64,000 bases of DNA. Origin: JANRJY01 sp033763735. Its GTDB lineage: Bacteria > Bacteroidota > Bacteroidia > Cytophagales > UBA9547. Where the stretch lies: assembly GCA_033763735.1 (NCBI GenBank), contig JANRJY010000115.1:35295-99294 (forward strand). The letters run 5' to 3'. Of the stretch, positions 9,079-16,826 are shown in pieces. Every line of letters begins with the position of its first letter. The first letter of the stretch is position 1. The notes below the pieces were generated by a model. It ran no database searches. It was not told the DNA's origin and worked only from the letters and a program-made list of their open reading frames with translations. Made by a program: the position numbers and the translations under genes.

Positions 9079-9933
9079 TTAGTTGTCGCATTGATATTCA
9101 TTCCAATAGTCGTTCATTTTTGGGGTGGGTAGTTTACCATTCAACCTTTTTATAACTTTTAGTTCTCTGCAAATACATTCTCTCAATCCTTCTGTATATC
9201 TGTCTAGTTGTCGTGGAGTTATGTTAGGATTACCGACAGCATCTTGGAAGTCAGTCCAACAAATGTCAACTCTTCCTTTAAGCGTGTTTAATACAGGAGT
9301 TGGAATTAATTGTTGCAATAGTAGTCCTTCAGAGATTACAGATTGAGAACTGGTTATTTCGTCAAACTGATTAACTTTCGATTTTACTGCATCAACATTC
9401 TTAGTTTCACGCCAAAGTTGTAAAACTTGAAGTCCAACTGAGATTACCCCAGTTACAAATTGTCCTAAACCGTAATCCATAGTTTTTTTATTTTTAAAAT
9501 TTTGTTTGAATAATTTTTGTAAAATTTCCTTTTGAACAAAGGGTAAATGTTCTTCGTAAATCGTTGCAGAACGAATATTGGTTAACTTTCCTTCTATGTC
9601 TGGAATTACGACTTGAAATTCTTCAGTAACAATCCATTTAACATTAATGAAAAATCCATTCCAGTCAGAAAGTTTGTCAAATGAAAGTTTGTCCTCAATC
9701 AAGCTATGCACAAACGAAGTCTTCACAACGCCTATTGCTTTTACTCTAATTGTACGTGAACCACCTCGGTTTGCTTTTAGATAAATAATATCGCCAGCCT
9801 TCAAAAGTGCAACCGTGTCAAACAAATCTTTTGCGTGTTGATAATCCCAACCAACAACAAAGTATTCGTTCGCTATGAAGTCGTCTTTAAGTTCGTCTCC
9901 GTCCCAGTTTGAGCCTGCTCCAAATATTGCCAT
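9079..9933 (-). CDS. Unknown protein with PUA/EVE-like N-terminal domain
   Basis: 284 residues. The first ~125 (AGSNWDG at 6-12, VVGWDY at 26-31, LKAGDIIYLKA at 44-54, then a Gly-Ser-Arg strand and VKAIGVV) resemble the PUA/EVE-type beta-barrel used to read modified bases. This is a pattern-based guess, not a confirmed homology. A short hydrophobic stretch follows (TGVISVGLQVLQL, ~161-173), then a helical C-terminal region with TPRQLDRYTEGLRECICREL. No catalytic motif is evident. It forms a single-gene unit between two palindromic spacers, transcribed like its neighbours. Confidence 0.6.
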   Translation of the reverse strand: MAIFGAGSNWDGDELKDDFIANEYFVVGWDYQHAKDLFDTVALLKAGDIIYLKANRGGSRTIRVKAIGVVKTSFVHSLIEDKLSFDKLSDWNGFFINVKWIVTEEFQVVIPDIEGKLTNIRSATIYEEHLPFVQKEILQKLFKQNFKNKKTMDYGLGQFVTGVISVGLQVLQLWRETKNVDAVKSKVNQFDEITSSQSVISEGLLLQQLIPTPVLNTLKGRVDICWTDFQDAVGNPNITPRQLDRYTEGLRECICRELKVIKRLNGKLPTPKMNDYWNEYQCDN

Positions 9934-9967
9934 TTTACATTTTCTTTGTCGTTATGTTTAATTATTG

Positions 9968-10101
9968 CCGCTAACGTTTTGGCGCTTGGCGAAGAAGCGG
10001 ATTTCGAAGCACTAAACTGTCAACCCAGCACAAAAGTTGATACGAGGCAGAATGTTCATTTAACCACTGAACCCGCTTTTTTGCCAAACGCCTGTTACCG
10101 G
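9968..10101. repeat. attC-like palindromic spacer
   Basis: Left core CCGCTAAC (9968-9975), right core GTTACCGG (10094-10101). Stem GGCGCTTGGCGAAGAAGCGG (9981-10000) pairs imperfectly with 10072-10092 (ending CCAAACGCC). The TIR-like gene's stop is 15 bp beyond the right core; the left core is 34 bp upstream of the preceding gene's start. Confidence 0.8.
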
Positions 10102-10116
10102 TAGTTATTCTCTCTG

Positions 10117-10899
10117 TCATAGTATGTCATTTGCGTCAACAGAAATCCCTAGTGCTTTTAATTCCTTGACCAAGTCGAATTGCCACTTACCTGACTTGTC
10201 AAAAGGAACAAACAATACGCCACTGTAGTCAGAAGGAATTTCAAAATCGTTCTCTTGTTCATGTAAAGCTAAAACCCTGTCCCGTCCCAATTTGCCAATG
10301 AAATACCCTAGTTCAAAAATAACATTTTGTCTTGCCCTATATTTCGCAGTTTCAGGCTTCTCGCTTTTGTTGTATGAAATGTCGTCTGCTGAAAGTAGGA
10401 CAACAGCAAAAGAAACTTCAGAATTGTCCGTGAATTTTTCAATGATTGTCTTTCCCTTGCTTGGTTGCTCGTGTAATATTATTGGATTAAGTTTCAATTT
10501 CTCAATTGTCCTTGCAACAGCTAATTTCATTTCTTCATTGTGTCCATGCACAATAAAAACATTATTTGAATTCGGTGAAGATTTGTCCGCTAGTTTTTTA
10601 GGTTCATTAATAACTGTGTCCAATTGCAGGTCTTCTGCTATGACATTTAATAGATTTAGAAGTTGCTTTTTACCACTGTTAAAACTACTTTCAAACGCAC
10701 TGTCAGGGGTTCCAGATGTCCAAATACTAGGTGAATATCTAATTGCTTTTAAAGACTTTAAATAATGAGTGCTGTCACCAAATATTTTTCGCAACAGCAT
10801 TTCTGCTCTTTTCTCAACTGCATCACGTTGTCCATTTCGATAGGCAATTTGTTCTGCTTGGTTTATTAAGTCCTGAATAAGTTCTATGTTTTTACTCAT
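10117..10899 (-). CDS. TIR-like nucleotide-binding protein (CAP12/Pycsar-type TIR domain)
   Basis: 260 residues. Residues ~112-235 match the predicted nucleotide-binding TIR-like family (PF10137): NNVFIVHGHNEEMK, LHEQPSKGKTIIEKF, FAVVLLSADD, RQNVIFELGYFIGKLGR (candidate catalytic Glu ~196) and GVLFVPFD. The N-terminal ~100 residues are helical with a partner- or ligand-sensing look. TIR proteins of this class degrade NAD or act as effectors in anti-phage signalling; that role here is inferred from family and context. No cyclase gene is adjacent. It is bounded by a palindromic spacer on one side and a lone CCGGTAAC core at 10924 on the other. Confidence 0.8.
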   Translation of the reverse strand: MSKNIELIQDLINQAEQIAYRNGQRDAVEKRAEMLLRKIFGDSTHYLKSLKAIRYSPSIWTSGTPDSAFESSFNSGKKQLLNLLNVIAEDLQLDTVINEPKKLADKSSPNSNNVFIVHGHNEEMKLAVARTIEKLKLNPIILHEQPSKGKTIIEKFTDNSEVSFAVVLLSADDISYNKSEKPETAKYRARQNVIFELGYFIGKLGRDRVLALHEQENDFEIPSDYSGVLFVPFDKSGKWQFDLVKELKALGISVDANDIL

Positions 10900-10923
10900 G
10901 CGTTTGTGTCGTCTTTATAATTA

Positions 10924-10958
10924 CCGGTAACATCCTTGTATACGCATATTGCGTATAC
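10924..10958. repeat. Terminal cassette core and adjacent palindrome
   Basis: CCGGTAAC at 10924-10931, 25 bp upstream of the TIR-like gene's start, repeats the core seen at the other spacers, but no matching GTTA core was found in the next 200 bp. A 9-bp perfect inverted repeat (GTATACGCA - TAT - TGCGTATAC) occupies 10938-10958 and could be an operator for the TIR-like gene. Confidence 0.55.
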
Positions 10959-11377
10959 ATACTATTATTTACATGTTTTTGTATTGCGTATATATCTTGT
11001 ATTTAGGAAATATACGAACTTTTATTTTTTTCAATAATAACCATTATTTTTTACAATTTACCTACACTTATATCTTTATTGCTATTTACAACACCTATAT
11101 GTAACAATATAAAAACCACGAGGTGAGGCTTTCGGTTTTGAATTGAACATGTTATATCTCAAATTTTACTTCACTTGATACTTTGACCGAGGTTGGTAAG
11201 TAATAGGTTTTTGCAATGGTTTTAAATAATTGGTTTATTGGTGAAATGAAATTGATTAAAAAGTAAAAAATGAAAGATTGCTTCAGTCGCTGAAAAAGCG
11301 ACTTCGCAATGACGACCTTTATAAAGCCCTGAAGGCATTTTTAATGCATTTTGTATATTTTGTTGACTTGTAGCAAC
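10959..11377. other. AT-rich gene-free stretch with one REP-like hairpin
   Basis: No convincing reading frame. The only recognisable element is at 11275-11314: AGATTGCTTC, a GTCGCT-GAAAA-AGCGAC hairpin, then TTCGCAATGACG. It shares its end sequences with elements at 23815-23890 and 33326-33393. Confidence 0.6.
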
Positions 11378-11710
11378 GATTCCGTGGGCTGAAAAAATGA
11401 TTCCGTGGGCTGAAGAAATGATTCCGTGGGCTGAAGGAATGATTCCTTGGGCTGAAGCAATGATTCTTTGGGCTGAAGGAATGATTCCGTGGGCTGAAGA
11501 AATGATTCCGTGGGCTGAAGCAATGATTCCTTGGGCTGAAGCAATGATTCCTTGGGCTGAAGCAATGATTCCTTGGACTGAAAGAATGATTCCTTGGACT
11601 GAAAAAATGATTCCTTGGGCTGAAGGAATGATTCCGTGGGCTGAAGAAATGATTCCTTGGGCTGAAAAAATGATTCTGTGAGCTGAAGAAATGATTCATT
11701 GGAATGAAAT
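11378..11710. repeat. 21-bp tandem repeat (minisatellite), 15 full units plus a partial one
   Basis: Fifteen contiguous 21-bp units of the form GATTCCKTGGGCTGAAnnAAT run from 11378 to 11692, followed by a decayed sixteenth. Units vary mainly at one base (CCG/CCT) and at two bases before AAT. The absence of stops makes the array open in several frames: the plus strand reads heptads MIPWAEx, the minus strand FSPRNHx or LLQPKES-like heptads. No ribosome-binding site or signal peptide supports any frame, and unit 15 has a stop in the plus frame. Confidence 0.95.
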
Positions 11711-11798
11711 ACTGAACCAATTGGCAGTTATAAACAGTCCAATCAAAGGGAGGGATATTATTTGGTGTGCCACCTACAAAGGGCTATGAATAATTGAC

Positions 11799-12833
11799 TT
11801 ATTGTGGGTTTTGAACCCTCAAAAGGTTTTTGGAAATCCTTTTATATACCAAATCCACAATTTCTTGAGGTTCAATTTGCTCCATACAAGCATGGTCTTT
11901 CCGGTAACATGCTTTATTGCCATACACAGAACAAGGTCGACAAGACAAATTACCCAACCCATACACACCTGTTTCTGATTGTTGATAAGGCGTAAATCCT
12001 GTGTAAGAATGTGTGGGCCCCCATATGCTCAAAAGTGGTGTGCCACAGAGAGCGGCCAAGTGCATATTGGCTGAGTCCATAGTTATCATCAAGTCTAATT
12101 TGGAAATGACACCCATTTCTGACGTTAATCCATTAGTCAAATCTGTCATAATAAACACCCCATTCAATCCTTGAGCAAGGGCTTCCATTTTTGTTTTTTC
12201 GGCTTTACTGCCAAACAGATAGATATTTGATTTGCCATCATGAACTAAAATTTCAATGATTTTTTTTGAATGCCTATCCGGAAGTATTTTAAGAAAATGT
12301 GCCGCAAAAGGAGCAAATCCAATATGGTATTTTCCATTGGGTTTCGATTTCAAGAGTTCTAAGGCTGCTTTTGTAGCTGATGGCTCAGGTTCAAAATACA
12401 TTGCATGCTCGGATATTGAAAAAGAATAACCTGCTTTTGCAAATACTTCCAAATACCTATCCGAAGTACTTTTGACAAGTAGTAGTTTTTTGTTATTTCT
12501 TCTGGTTAAGGCTTTTTTTTCGGTCCTCCCTTTGTCAATGATTGCGATTTTGTTTCCGGTAAACCATAAGAAAGTTCTTACGATTTGGGTGCGCAATACA
12601 TCGTGCATATCTAAAATAGCTTCAAACGGCCCTGATTTTGATAGAAATATGAACAATTTCCAAAGGCCAATGATGCCTTTATAATCCTTCATATCTAATC
12701 CTATAAATATTAGATTAGGAATATTTTGGAATAGGGGAGCAAAGTTTTTTCGGGAAACAAATACAACTTCTTTATCCGGAAATGCCTCTGCAAAATTGCG
12801 TAATACCGGCCAAAGTATGGCCACATCACCCAT
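11799..12833 (-). CDS. Glycosyltransferase family 9 (heptosyltransferase-like)
   Basis: GT9 enzymes add heptose or related sugars to lipopolysaccharide core from nucleotide-sugar donors at the inner membrane. Motifs are MGDVAILWPVLRNF, ITMDSANMHLAALCGTP and SIWGPTH; a Cys-rich tail (CRPCSVYGNKACYRKDHAC) is common in Bacteroidota members. 344 residues from the first ATG at 12833. That start lacks the first Rossmann strand, KLLVIRLSA, which is encoded in frame just upstream (to 12863) with no ATG, GTG or TTG before the stop at 12903-12905; ATT codons at 12878 or 12890 are candidate starts. This would overlap the upstream DUF4254 gene. Confidence 0.88.
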   Translation of the reverse strand: MGDVAILWPVLRNFAEAFPDKEVVFVSRKNFAPLFQNIPNLIFIGLDMKDYKGIIGLWKLFIFLSKSGPFEAILDMHDVLRTQIVRTFLWFTGNKIAIIDKGRTEKKALTRRNNKKLLLVKSTSDRYLEVFAKAGYSFSISEHAMYFEPEPSATKAALELLKSKPNGKYHIGFAPFAAHFLKILPDRHSKKIIEILVHDGKSNIYLFGSKAEKTKMEALAQGLNGVFIMTDLTNGLTSEMGVISKLDLMITMDSANMHLAALCGTPLLSIWGPTHSYTGFTPYQQSETGVYGLGNLSCRPCSVYGNKACYRKDHACMEQIEPQEIVDLVYKRISKNLLRVQNPQ

Positions 12834-12870
12834 TGCTGAAAGACGAATTACTAAAAGTTTGCCTTTGGAA

Positions 12871-13473
12871 TTATGAATTTGCGTTTGAATACAAGGATGG
12901 GTTTAGCTCCTGACTATTATACATTTTCATTTGGCGGTACACCCGAAAATATCGGGTGCCTTTGCTTATTTCATCAATAAGCTGATCAAAACAGGTACTC
13001 ATATCTGTGCGTTGTTCCAGTAATATGGCAAGTTTGTTTTTGCATTTATCAATGTGTGCTTGATCTACATTGGTACGCAAGGTTTGTTCCTCCATATGGT
13101 ATATTTTCAATTCCAATATACTCATACGGTCAAGCAACCATGCAGGCGTTTCGGAGTTCATTCGGGCATTGGAACTTTGCTTAACATCTTTAAATTCAGA
13201 ATGTACCAAATCATCCAGTAGTTCCACAGTGTCAGTTCGTTCTTGATTGAGTTTGTCGATATTGCGTTTTATTCGTACCAAATCTTGGTCCGGAAGGTCA
13301 GGACGTCTGATTTCGTCTTCCTCATGCCACTGAATGGTGTCAATATGGTTTTTCTTATACAATAAATAAGCTGCCGAATGCTCAGGAAAAGGATTGGAAG
13401 CGGGAGATAGGTTTTTGTGCCAATCAGTTATGGATTGAATAAATATTTTGATGGCTTCACTTGCCTGTAACAT
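12871..13473 (-). CDS. DUF4254 family protein
   Basis: About 200 residues from the ATG at 13473 (MLQASEAIKIFIQSI); the 31 codons open upstream are not protein-like. The DUF4254 pattern is visible: DWHKNL, NPFPEHSAAYLLYKKNHIDTIQWHEEDEIRRPD, and a helical remainder. The function is unknown, but the family commonly lies beside GT9 lipopolysaccharide glycosyltransferases, as here. The gene end overlaps the extended frame of the GT9 gene. Confidence 0.85.
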   Translation of the reverse strand: MLQASEAIKIFIQSITDWHKNLSPASNPFPEHSAAYLLYKKNHIDTIQWHEEDEIRRPDLPDQDLVRIKRNIDKLNQERTDTVELLDDLVHSEFKDVKQSSNARMNSETPAWLLDRMSILELKIYHMEEQTLRTNVDQAHIDKCKNKLAILLEQRTDMSTCFDQLIDEISKGTRYFRVYRQMKMYNSQELNPSLYSNANS

Positions 13474-14195
13474 ATTGCATTGAATTTTGTTGCAAGATAG
13501 TACATAAGAACCAAAGACTAAAAAATGAAAATGAAGGTTAGATATTAATACCCTTAACTGTTCCAAATTTGGAGATCTATTTCAAATAAATCATAGTATA
13601 ACGTAGAACAGCTTCCAATCTAGGTTTTCTGCACCAACCCTAGCTTGTGTAACACCTAGTGTTCTGTAATACAAATCCGTATGGAAAATAAAAACAAAAT
13701 ATTTCCGGTTCCCACAAACACTCCTGAAGTAATAAATTAAAAGCTATTACACGTATATAATGTGTGTTATAAAATAAATTATTAGATTTGTTTTATAACA
13801 GTTAGTGTTAAAATGTGAAAAGAATATACAAAAAGTTTGCACCGGCAGAGCTAAACTTCTATTTATGACTTATTTAAGGCGCTTAAAAACAACACAAGCA
13901 ATTGAAAAATGATAAAAGCACATATACATCCACGATTTGAAAAGAAATGGTCTAATTCAAGGACAGTAATCCTAAAATATTAAATATCAGTCAAAACCAA
14001 AAAACTGGTGTAAATATTTGTTGATTTTAATGGTTTCATAGTTGCACATTGTGTTTTTTGCATTTGAAATTGATCCCCAAAGTGGTTTTAACCAAGGGAG
14101 TTATCTTTTAGTCTAATGAGAAAAGCATAATATTGGAGGTATTGCCAAGGATCTAAATAAATTTTTAAGTATTGTTTAACAAATAAAAAATCAGA
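13474..14195. other. Intergenic region with a dispersed 26-bp repeat
   Basis: About 720 AT-rich bases without a credible gene between divergent transcription units. It contains copy 1 of an exact 26-bp repeat (13527-13552; begins GAAAATGAAGGTTAG, copy 2 at 15371-15396) and a 9-bp inverted repeat GTTATAAAA/TTTTATAAC (13766-13774 and 13791-13799). No promoter of the local consensus form is clear. Confidence 0.6.
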
Positions 14196-15146
14196 ATGGA
14201 GCAATCCGACAAATTAAGATCTCTTTTTTTTCAAGAGTCAGACTTATACCTCTCTATTTATGACAAAGATTTAAACTGTCTGGATTTTAACGATGCCTTT
14301 TTAAGTGTATTTCAATGTGAACGAAAGGACCTTTTGGGAAAAAATTTATGTGAAATTTCACCCGACCTCAAGATCAATGGACGCTACGACCTATACAAAG
14401 AAGTGATCAGAACAGGGAATGTCATTGAAATTGACCATATGCAGCCGCATCCTACTATCGGGAACTATCATTTTCGAATTAGGGCTTTCAAAGTGGGGGA
14501 CGGATTGGGGCTATTGGTTAAAGATATTACGGATTTGGTAGAATTGACAGAAAGATTCAAATATGCTACTAATGCTTCAAAAGAAATTATTTATGAATGG
14601 AACCTCAATAACGATTCTGTAATGTTCAATGATTCATATTTTGAGTTAATGGCACTTGAAAACAAAACCAATCCATTATCCCGAAGCAACTGGACAACGC
14701 ATATTCACCCGGAAGATGTTGCGAAAGTTCAAAATAGTTTGGATGATTTTCTCCATCAAGACAAGAATTATTGGTCAAACGAATATAGGTTTATAGGAAA
14801 AAATAATCAACTCTATTATTTTGCCGAGAGGGCATTTATGATACGAGACAGAAAGGGAAAACCAGCTAAAATGATTGCATCGGTGACTGACATTACTTAT
14901 TGGCAACTCAACATTAATCATCTTGAAGAAATGTTATTTACCCTCTCACATAAGGTGCGGCAACCGGTCTCCAATATATTGGGAATATCTATGCTTCTTG
15001 ATTACAATTTGATGAAAAAGGAGGAATTGAAAACCATTGTAGGTTATATGAAAAAGTCAGCAAATTTGCTAGATGTGTTTGTTAGTGAAATGACAAGCCT
15101 CATTTACAATCACAAAGAAAAAACTGCTGAGAAAAACTGGAATTAG
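14196..15146 (+). CDS. PAS-PAS sensor with DHp-like helix and no ATPase domain
   Basis: 316 residues, soluble. PAS 1 (~10-125; YLSIYDKDLNCLDFNDAF, GKNLCEISP) and PAS 2 with PAC motif (~130-245; HPEDVAKVQ, YRFIGKNNQLYYF, SVTDIT) are followed by the H-box LSHKVRQPVSNILGI (~263) and one more helix. The reading frame ends about 40 residues later with no N/G boxes and no ATPase remnant downstream. Proline at H+4 is typical of HisKA. It may accept phosphate from another kinase or act by dimerisation (inference). It is a standalone gene. Confidence 0.8.
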   Translation: MEQSDKLRSLFFQESDLYLSIYDKDLNCLDFNDAFLSVFQCERKDLLGKNLCEISPDLKINGRYDLYKEVIRTGNVIEIDHMQPHPTIGNYHFRIRAFKVGDGLGLLVKDITDLVELTERFKYATNASKEIIYEWNLNNDSVMFNDSYFELMALENKTNPLSRSNWTTHIHPEDVAKVQNSLDDFLHQDKNYWSNEYRFIGKNNQLYYFAERAFMIRDRKGKPAKMIASVTDITYWQLNINHLEEMLFTLSHKVRQPVSNILGISMLLDYNLMKKEELKTIVGYMKKSANLLDVFVSEMTSLIYNHKEKTAEKNWN

Positions 15147-15465
15147 AAATGGCAACTGCTTATTATTACAAAATAGGAAATTTCGAAAAAAAAGTGTTTC
15201 TAATTTGTAAGTTTCGAAGTAAATTTTTTAAATGTGAGTTTCAATTATTTTCTTTTATATAATTGTAATCTTAAAGAATCTCCGAATTATTCACTCAAAT
15301 AATATTCCATTATTTCCCGTGCTGTCGGGAGTTTCCTCCTTACAAAAAATTCATGTCTCGTCCTAAAAAAGAAAATGAAGGTTAGATATTAATACCGAAT
15401 TTATAATAAGCAGTTATAAATCTACGATATTTAATAATTGTGTAACTTTGAAAAATTAGTTTGAA
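15147..15465. other. Intergenic region with repeat copy 2 and a candidate promoter
   Basis: 319 AT-rich bases. The exact 26-bp repeat at 15371-15396 duplicates 13527-13552. TAACTTTG (15443-15450) matches the Bacteroidota -7 element TAnnTTTG and lies 15 bp before the HEPN gene's ATG; a good -33 element is not seen. Nothing else is recognised. Confidence 0.55.
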
Positions 15466-15873
15466 ATGGATGATAACAGTTCATTATTGGAATTAGATAA
15501 AATAATAAGTCATTGGATTGAAAGTTCGGATGATGATTATTCTACCATGATCAAATTATTTGATTCAAAATCATATAGCTGGTCATTATTTGTTGGGCAT
15601 ATTGTAATCGAAAAGCTGCTGAAAGCAGTTTTCGTCAAAAAACATAAGAAGCATGCCCCTTTAATTCATAATTTGTATAGATTGGCTGAGTTAAATGAAA
15701 TAGAAATGTCTAATGAACAAGCGGATATGTTATTTCAGATTACAACTTTTAATATTAATACCAAATATGACGACTATAAAAATAAGTTTCATTTGAAATG
15801 CACTAAAGAATTTACTTTAGAATGGATTGAAAAAATTAAAACTGTAAGATTATGGATCAAAAAGATGCTTTAA
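15466..15873 (+). CDS. HEPN domain protein (toxin-like half of HEPN-MNT pair)
   Basis: 135 residues, all-helical HEPN fold: ISHWIESSDDDYSTMIKLFD, SWSLFVGHIVIEKLLKAVFVK (the HxxxEKxLKA helix, ~45-65), HAPLIHNLYRLAELN. The RX4-6H RNase motif of active HEPN toxins is not evident, which matches the DUF86-less HEPN proteins found with nucleotidyltransferases. The next gene starts 22 bp before this one ends, so the two are coupled. In characterised pairs the MNT protein AMPylates the HEPN toxin to neutralise it. Confidence 0.8.
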   Translation: MDDNSSLLELDKIISHWIESSDDDYSTMIKLFDSKSYSWSLFVGHIVIEKLLKAVFVKKHKKHAPLIHNLYRLAELNEIEMSNEQADMLFQITTFNINTKYDDYKNKFHLKCTKEFTLEWIEKIKTVRLWIKKML

Positions 15874-16154
15874 AAGTTGCTTTAAGTTTCACAGATGTGG
15901 TAAGGTTGAAATTCAAATGTGATAAATTTTATCTATTTGGTTCTTATATAAAAGGAAACTTTTCGGAATATAGTGATATTGATATAGCAGTGGTTATGCA
16001 AGATTATAATGATGAAATAGATATGCAACTTGAATTAATGCGAATGACCCGAAAAGTGGATAGCAGAATAGAACCTCATGTTTTTAAAAAGAGCGATTTT
16101 GAGTTATCCAATCCATTAGTTTATGAAATAGTTAAATATGGGAAAGAAATTTAA
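15852..16154 (+). CDS. Minimal nucleotidyltransferase (MNT, antitoxin-like)
   Basis: 100 residues. The Pol-beta nucleotidyltransferase motif is clear: FYLFGSYIKGNFSEYSDIDI (GS...DxD, ~26-45), with the third acidic position probably in SRIEPHVF. Small single-domain proteins of this kind pair with HEPN proteins as toxin-antitoxin modules. It overlaps the HEPN gene by 22 bp in another frame. Confidence 0.85.
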   Translation: MDQKDALKVALSFTDVVRLKFKCDKFYLFGSYIKGNFSEYSDIDIAVVMQDYNDEIDMQLELMRMTRKVDSRIEPHVFKKSDFELSNPLVYEIVKYGKEI

Positions 16155-16286
16155 AGAAAATCCTTAATATTTTTAAATGGCATTAGCAAATGGCTAAATA
16201 CAACTAGAAAAGATGTAATCAACAGACAATATAAAATTTTGGCATTCTTTTCAGAAATTAAGACCAATAACAAAAATTGACAAATT

Positions 16287-16781
16287 ATGAATTACACCAT
16301 TGATGACGGTTTTCCTTACTATATCGAATTGGTTGGAAAAGAGGATTACAAGCATTTGTTTGAATCAAAAACATTGTATGACCTGCTCCAACCAATCTCC
16401 GAATCAAAGGCAAACTACCGATATGCTTCCGGCAAATGGAGCATAAAGCAAGTACTCGGGCATGTAACTGATCATGAACGAATTATGATGTATCGAATTT
16501 TGCGATTTAGCCGTAAAGATACCACACCTTTGCCCGGTTATGACCAAAATGTAATGGTTGATAACAGCAGATTTGATGAAATATCTGTTGCTGATTTGTT
16601 AACCGATTTCAATAATGTTCGCCAGTCATCTTTGAGCTTTATCAAAATGTTGTCAAACGTACAAATGCAATTAACCGGCAAAGCATGGAAGTATGAACTT
16701 ACGGTGGAGGAATTCCTTAAGGCAACCATCGGACATGAACTCCATCATGTACAGGTGTTAAGAGAAAAATATCTTATATGA
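16287..16781 (+). CDS. DinB family protein
   Basis: 164 residues of the DinB/YfiT-like four-helix bundle superfamily. Metal-ligand histidines are visible in KWSIKQVLGHVTDHERIM (~51-67) and GHELHHVQVLREKY near the C-terminus, the usual three-His arrangement. Such proteins are putative metal-dependent thiol S-transferases or hydrolases; the substrate is unknown. No clear operon partner: the HEPN-MNT pair ends 132 bp upstream and msrB is convergent. Confidence 0.85.
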   Translation: MNYTIDDGFPYYIELVGKEDYKHLFESKTLYDLLQPISESKANYRYASGKWSIKQVLGHVTDHERIMMYRILRFSRKDTTPLPGYDQNVMVDNSRFDEISVADLLTDFNNVRQSSLSFIKMLSNVQMQLTGKAWKYELTVEEFLKATIGHELHHVQVLREKYLI

Positions 16782-16826
16782 TGCTTTATGATAAAAACGG
16801 TGTACGAAAATATTGCACCTAACGTG

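Noticed and set aside
11378..11710. CRISPR-like array
   Set aside because: Units are contiguous with no unique spacers and no cas genes.
11319..11720. Open frames of 74-133 codons through the 21-bp repeat on both strands
   Set aside because: They are open only because the unit length is a multiple of three without stops; no start context, signal or conserved flank supports any.
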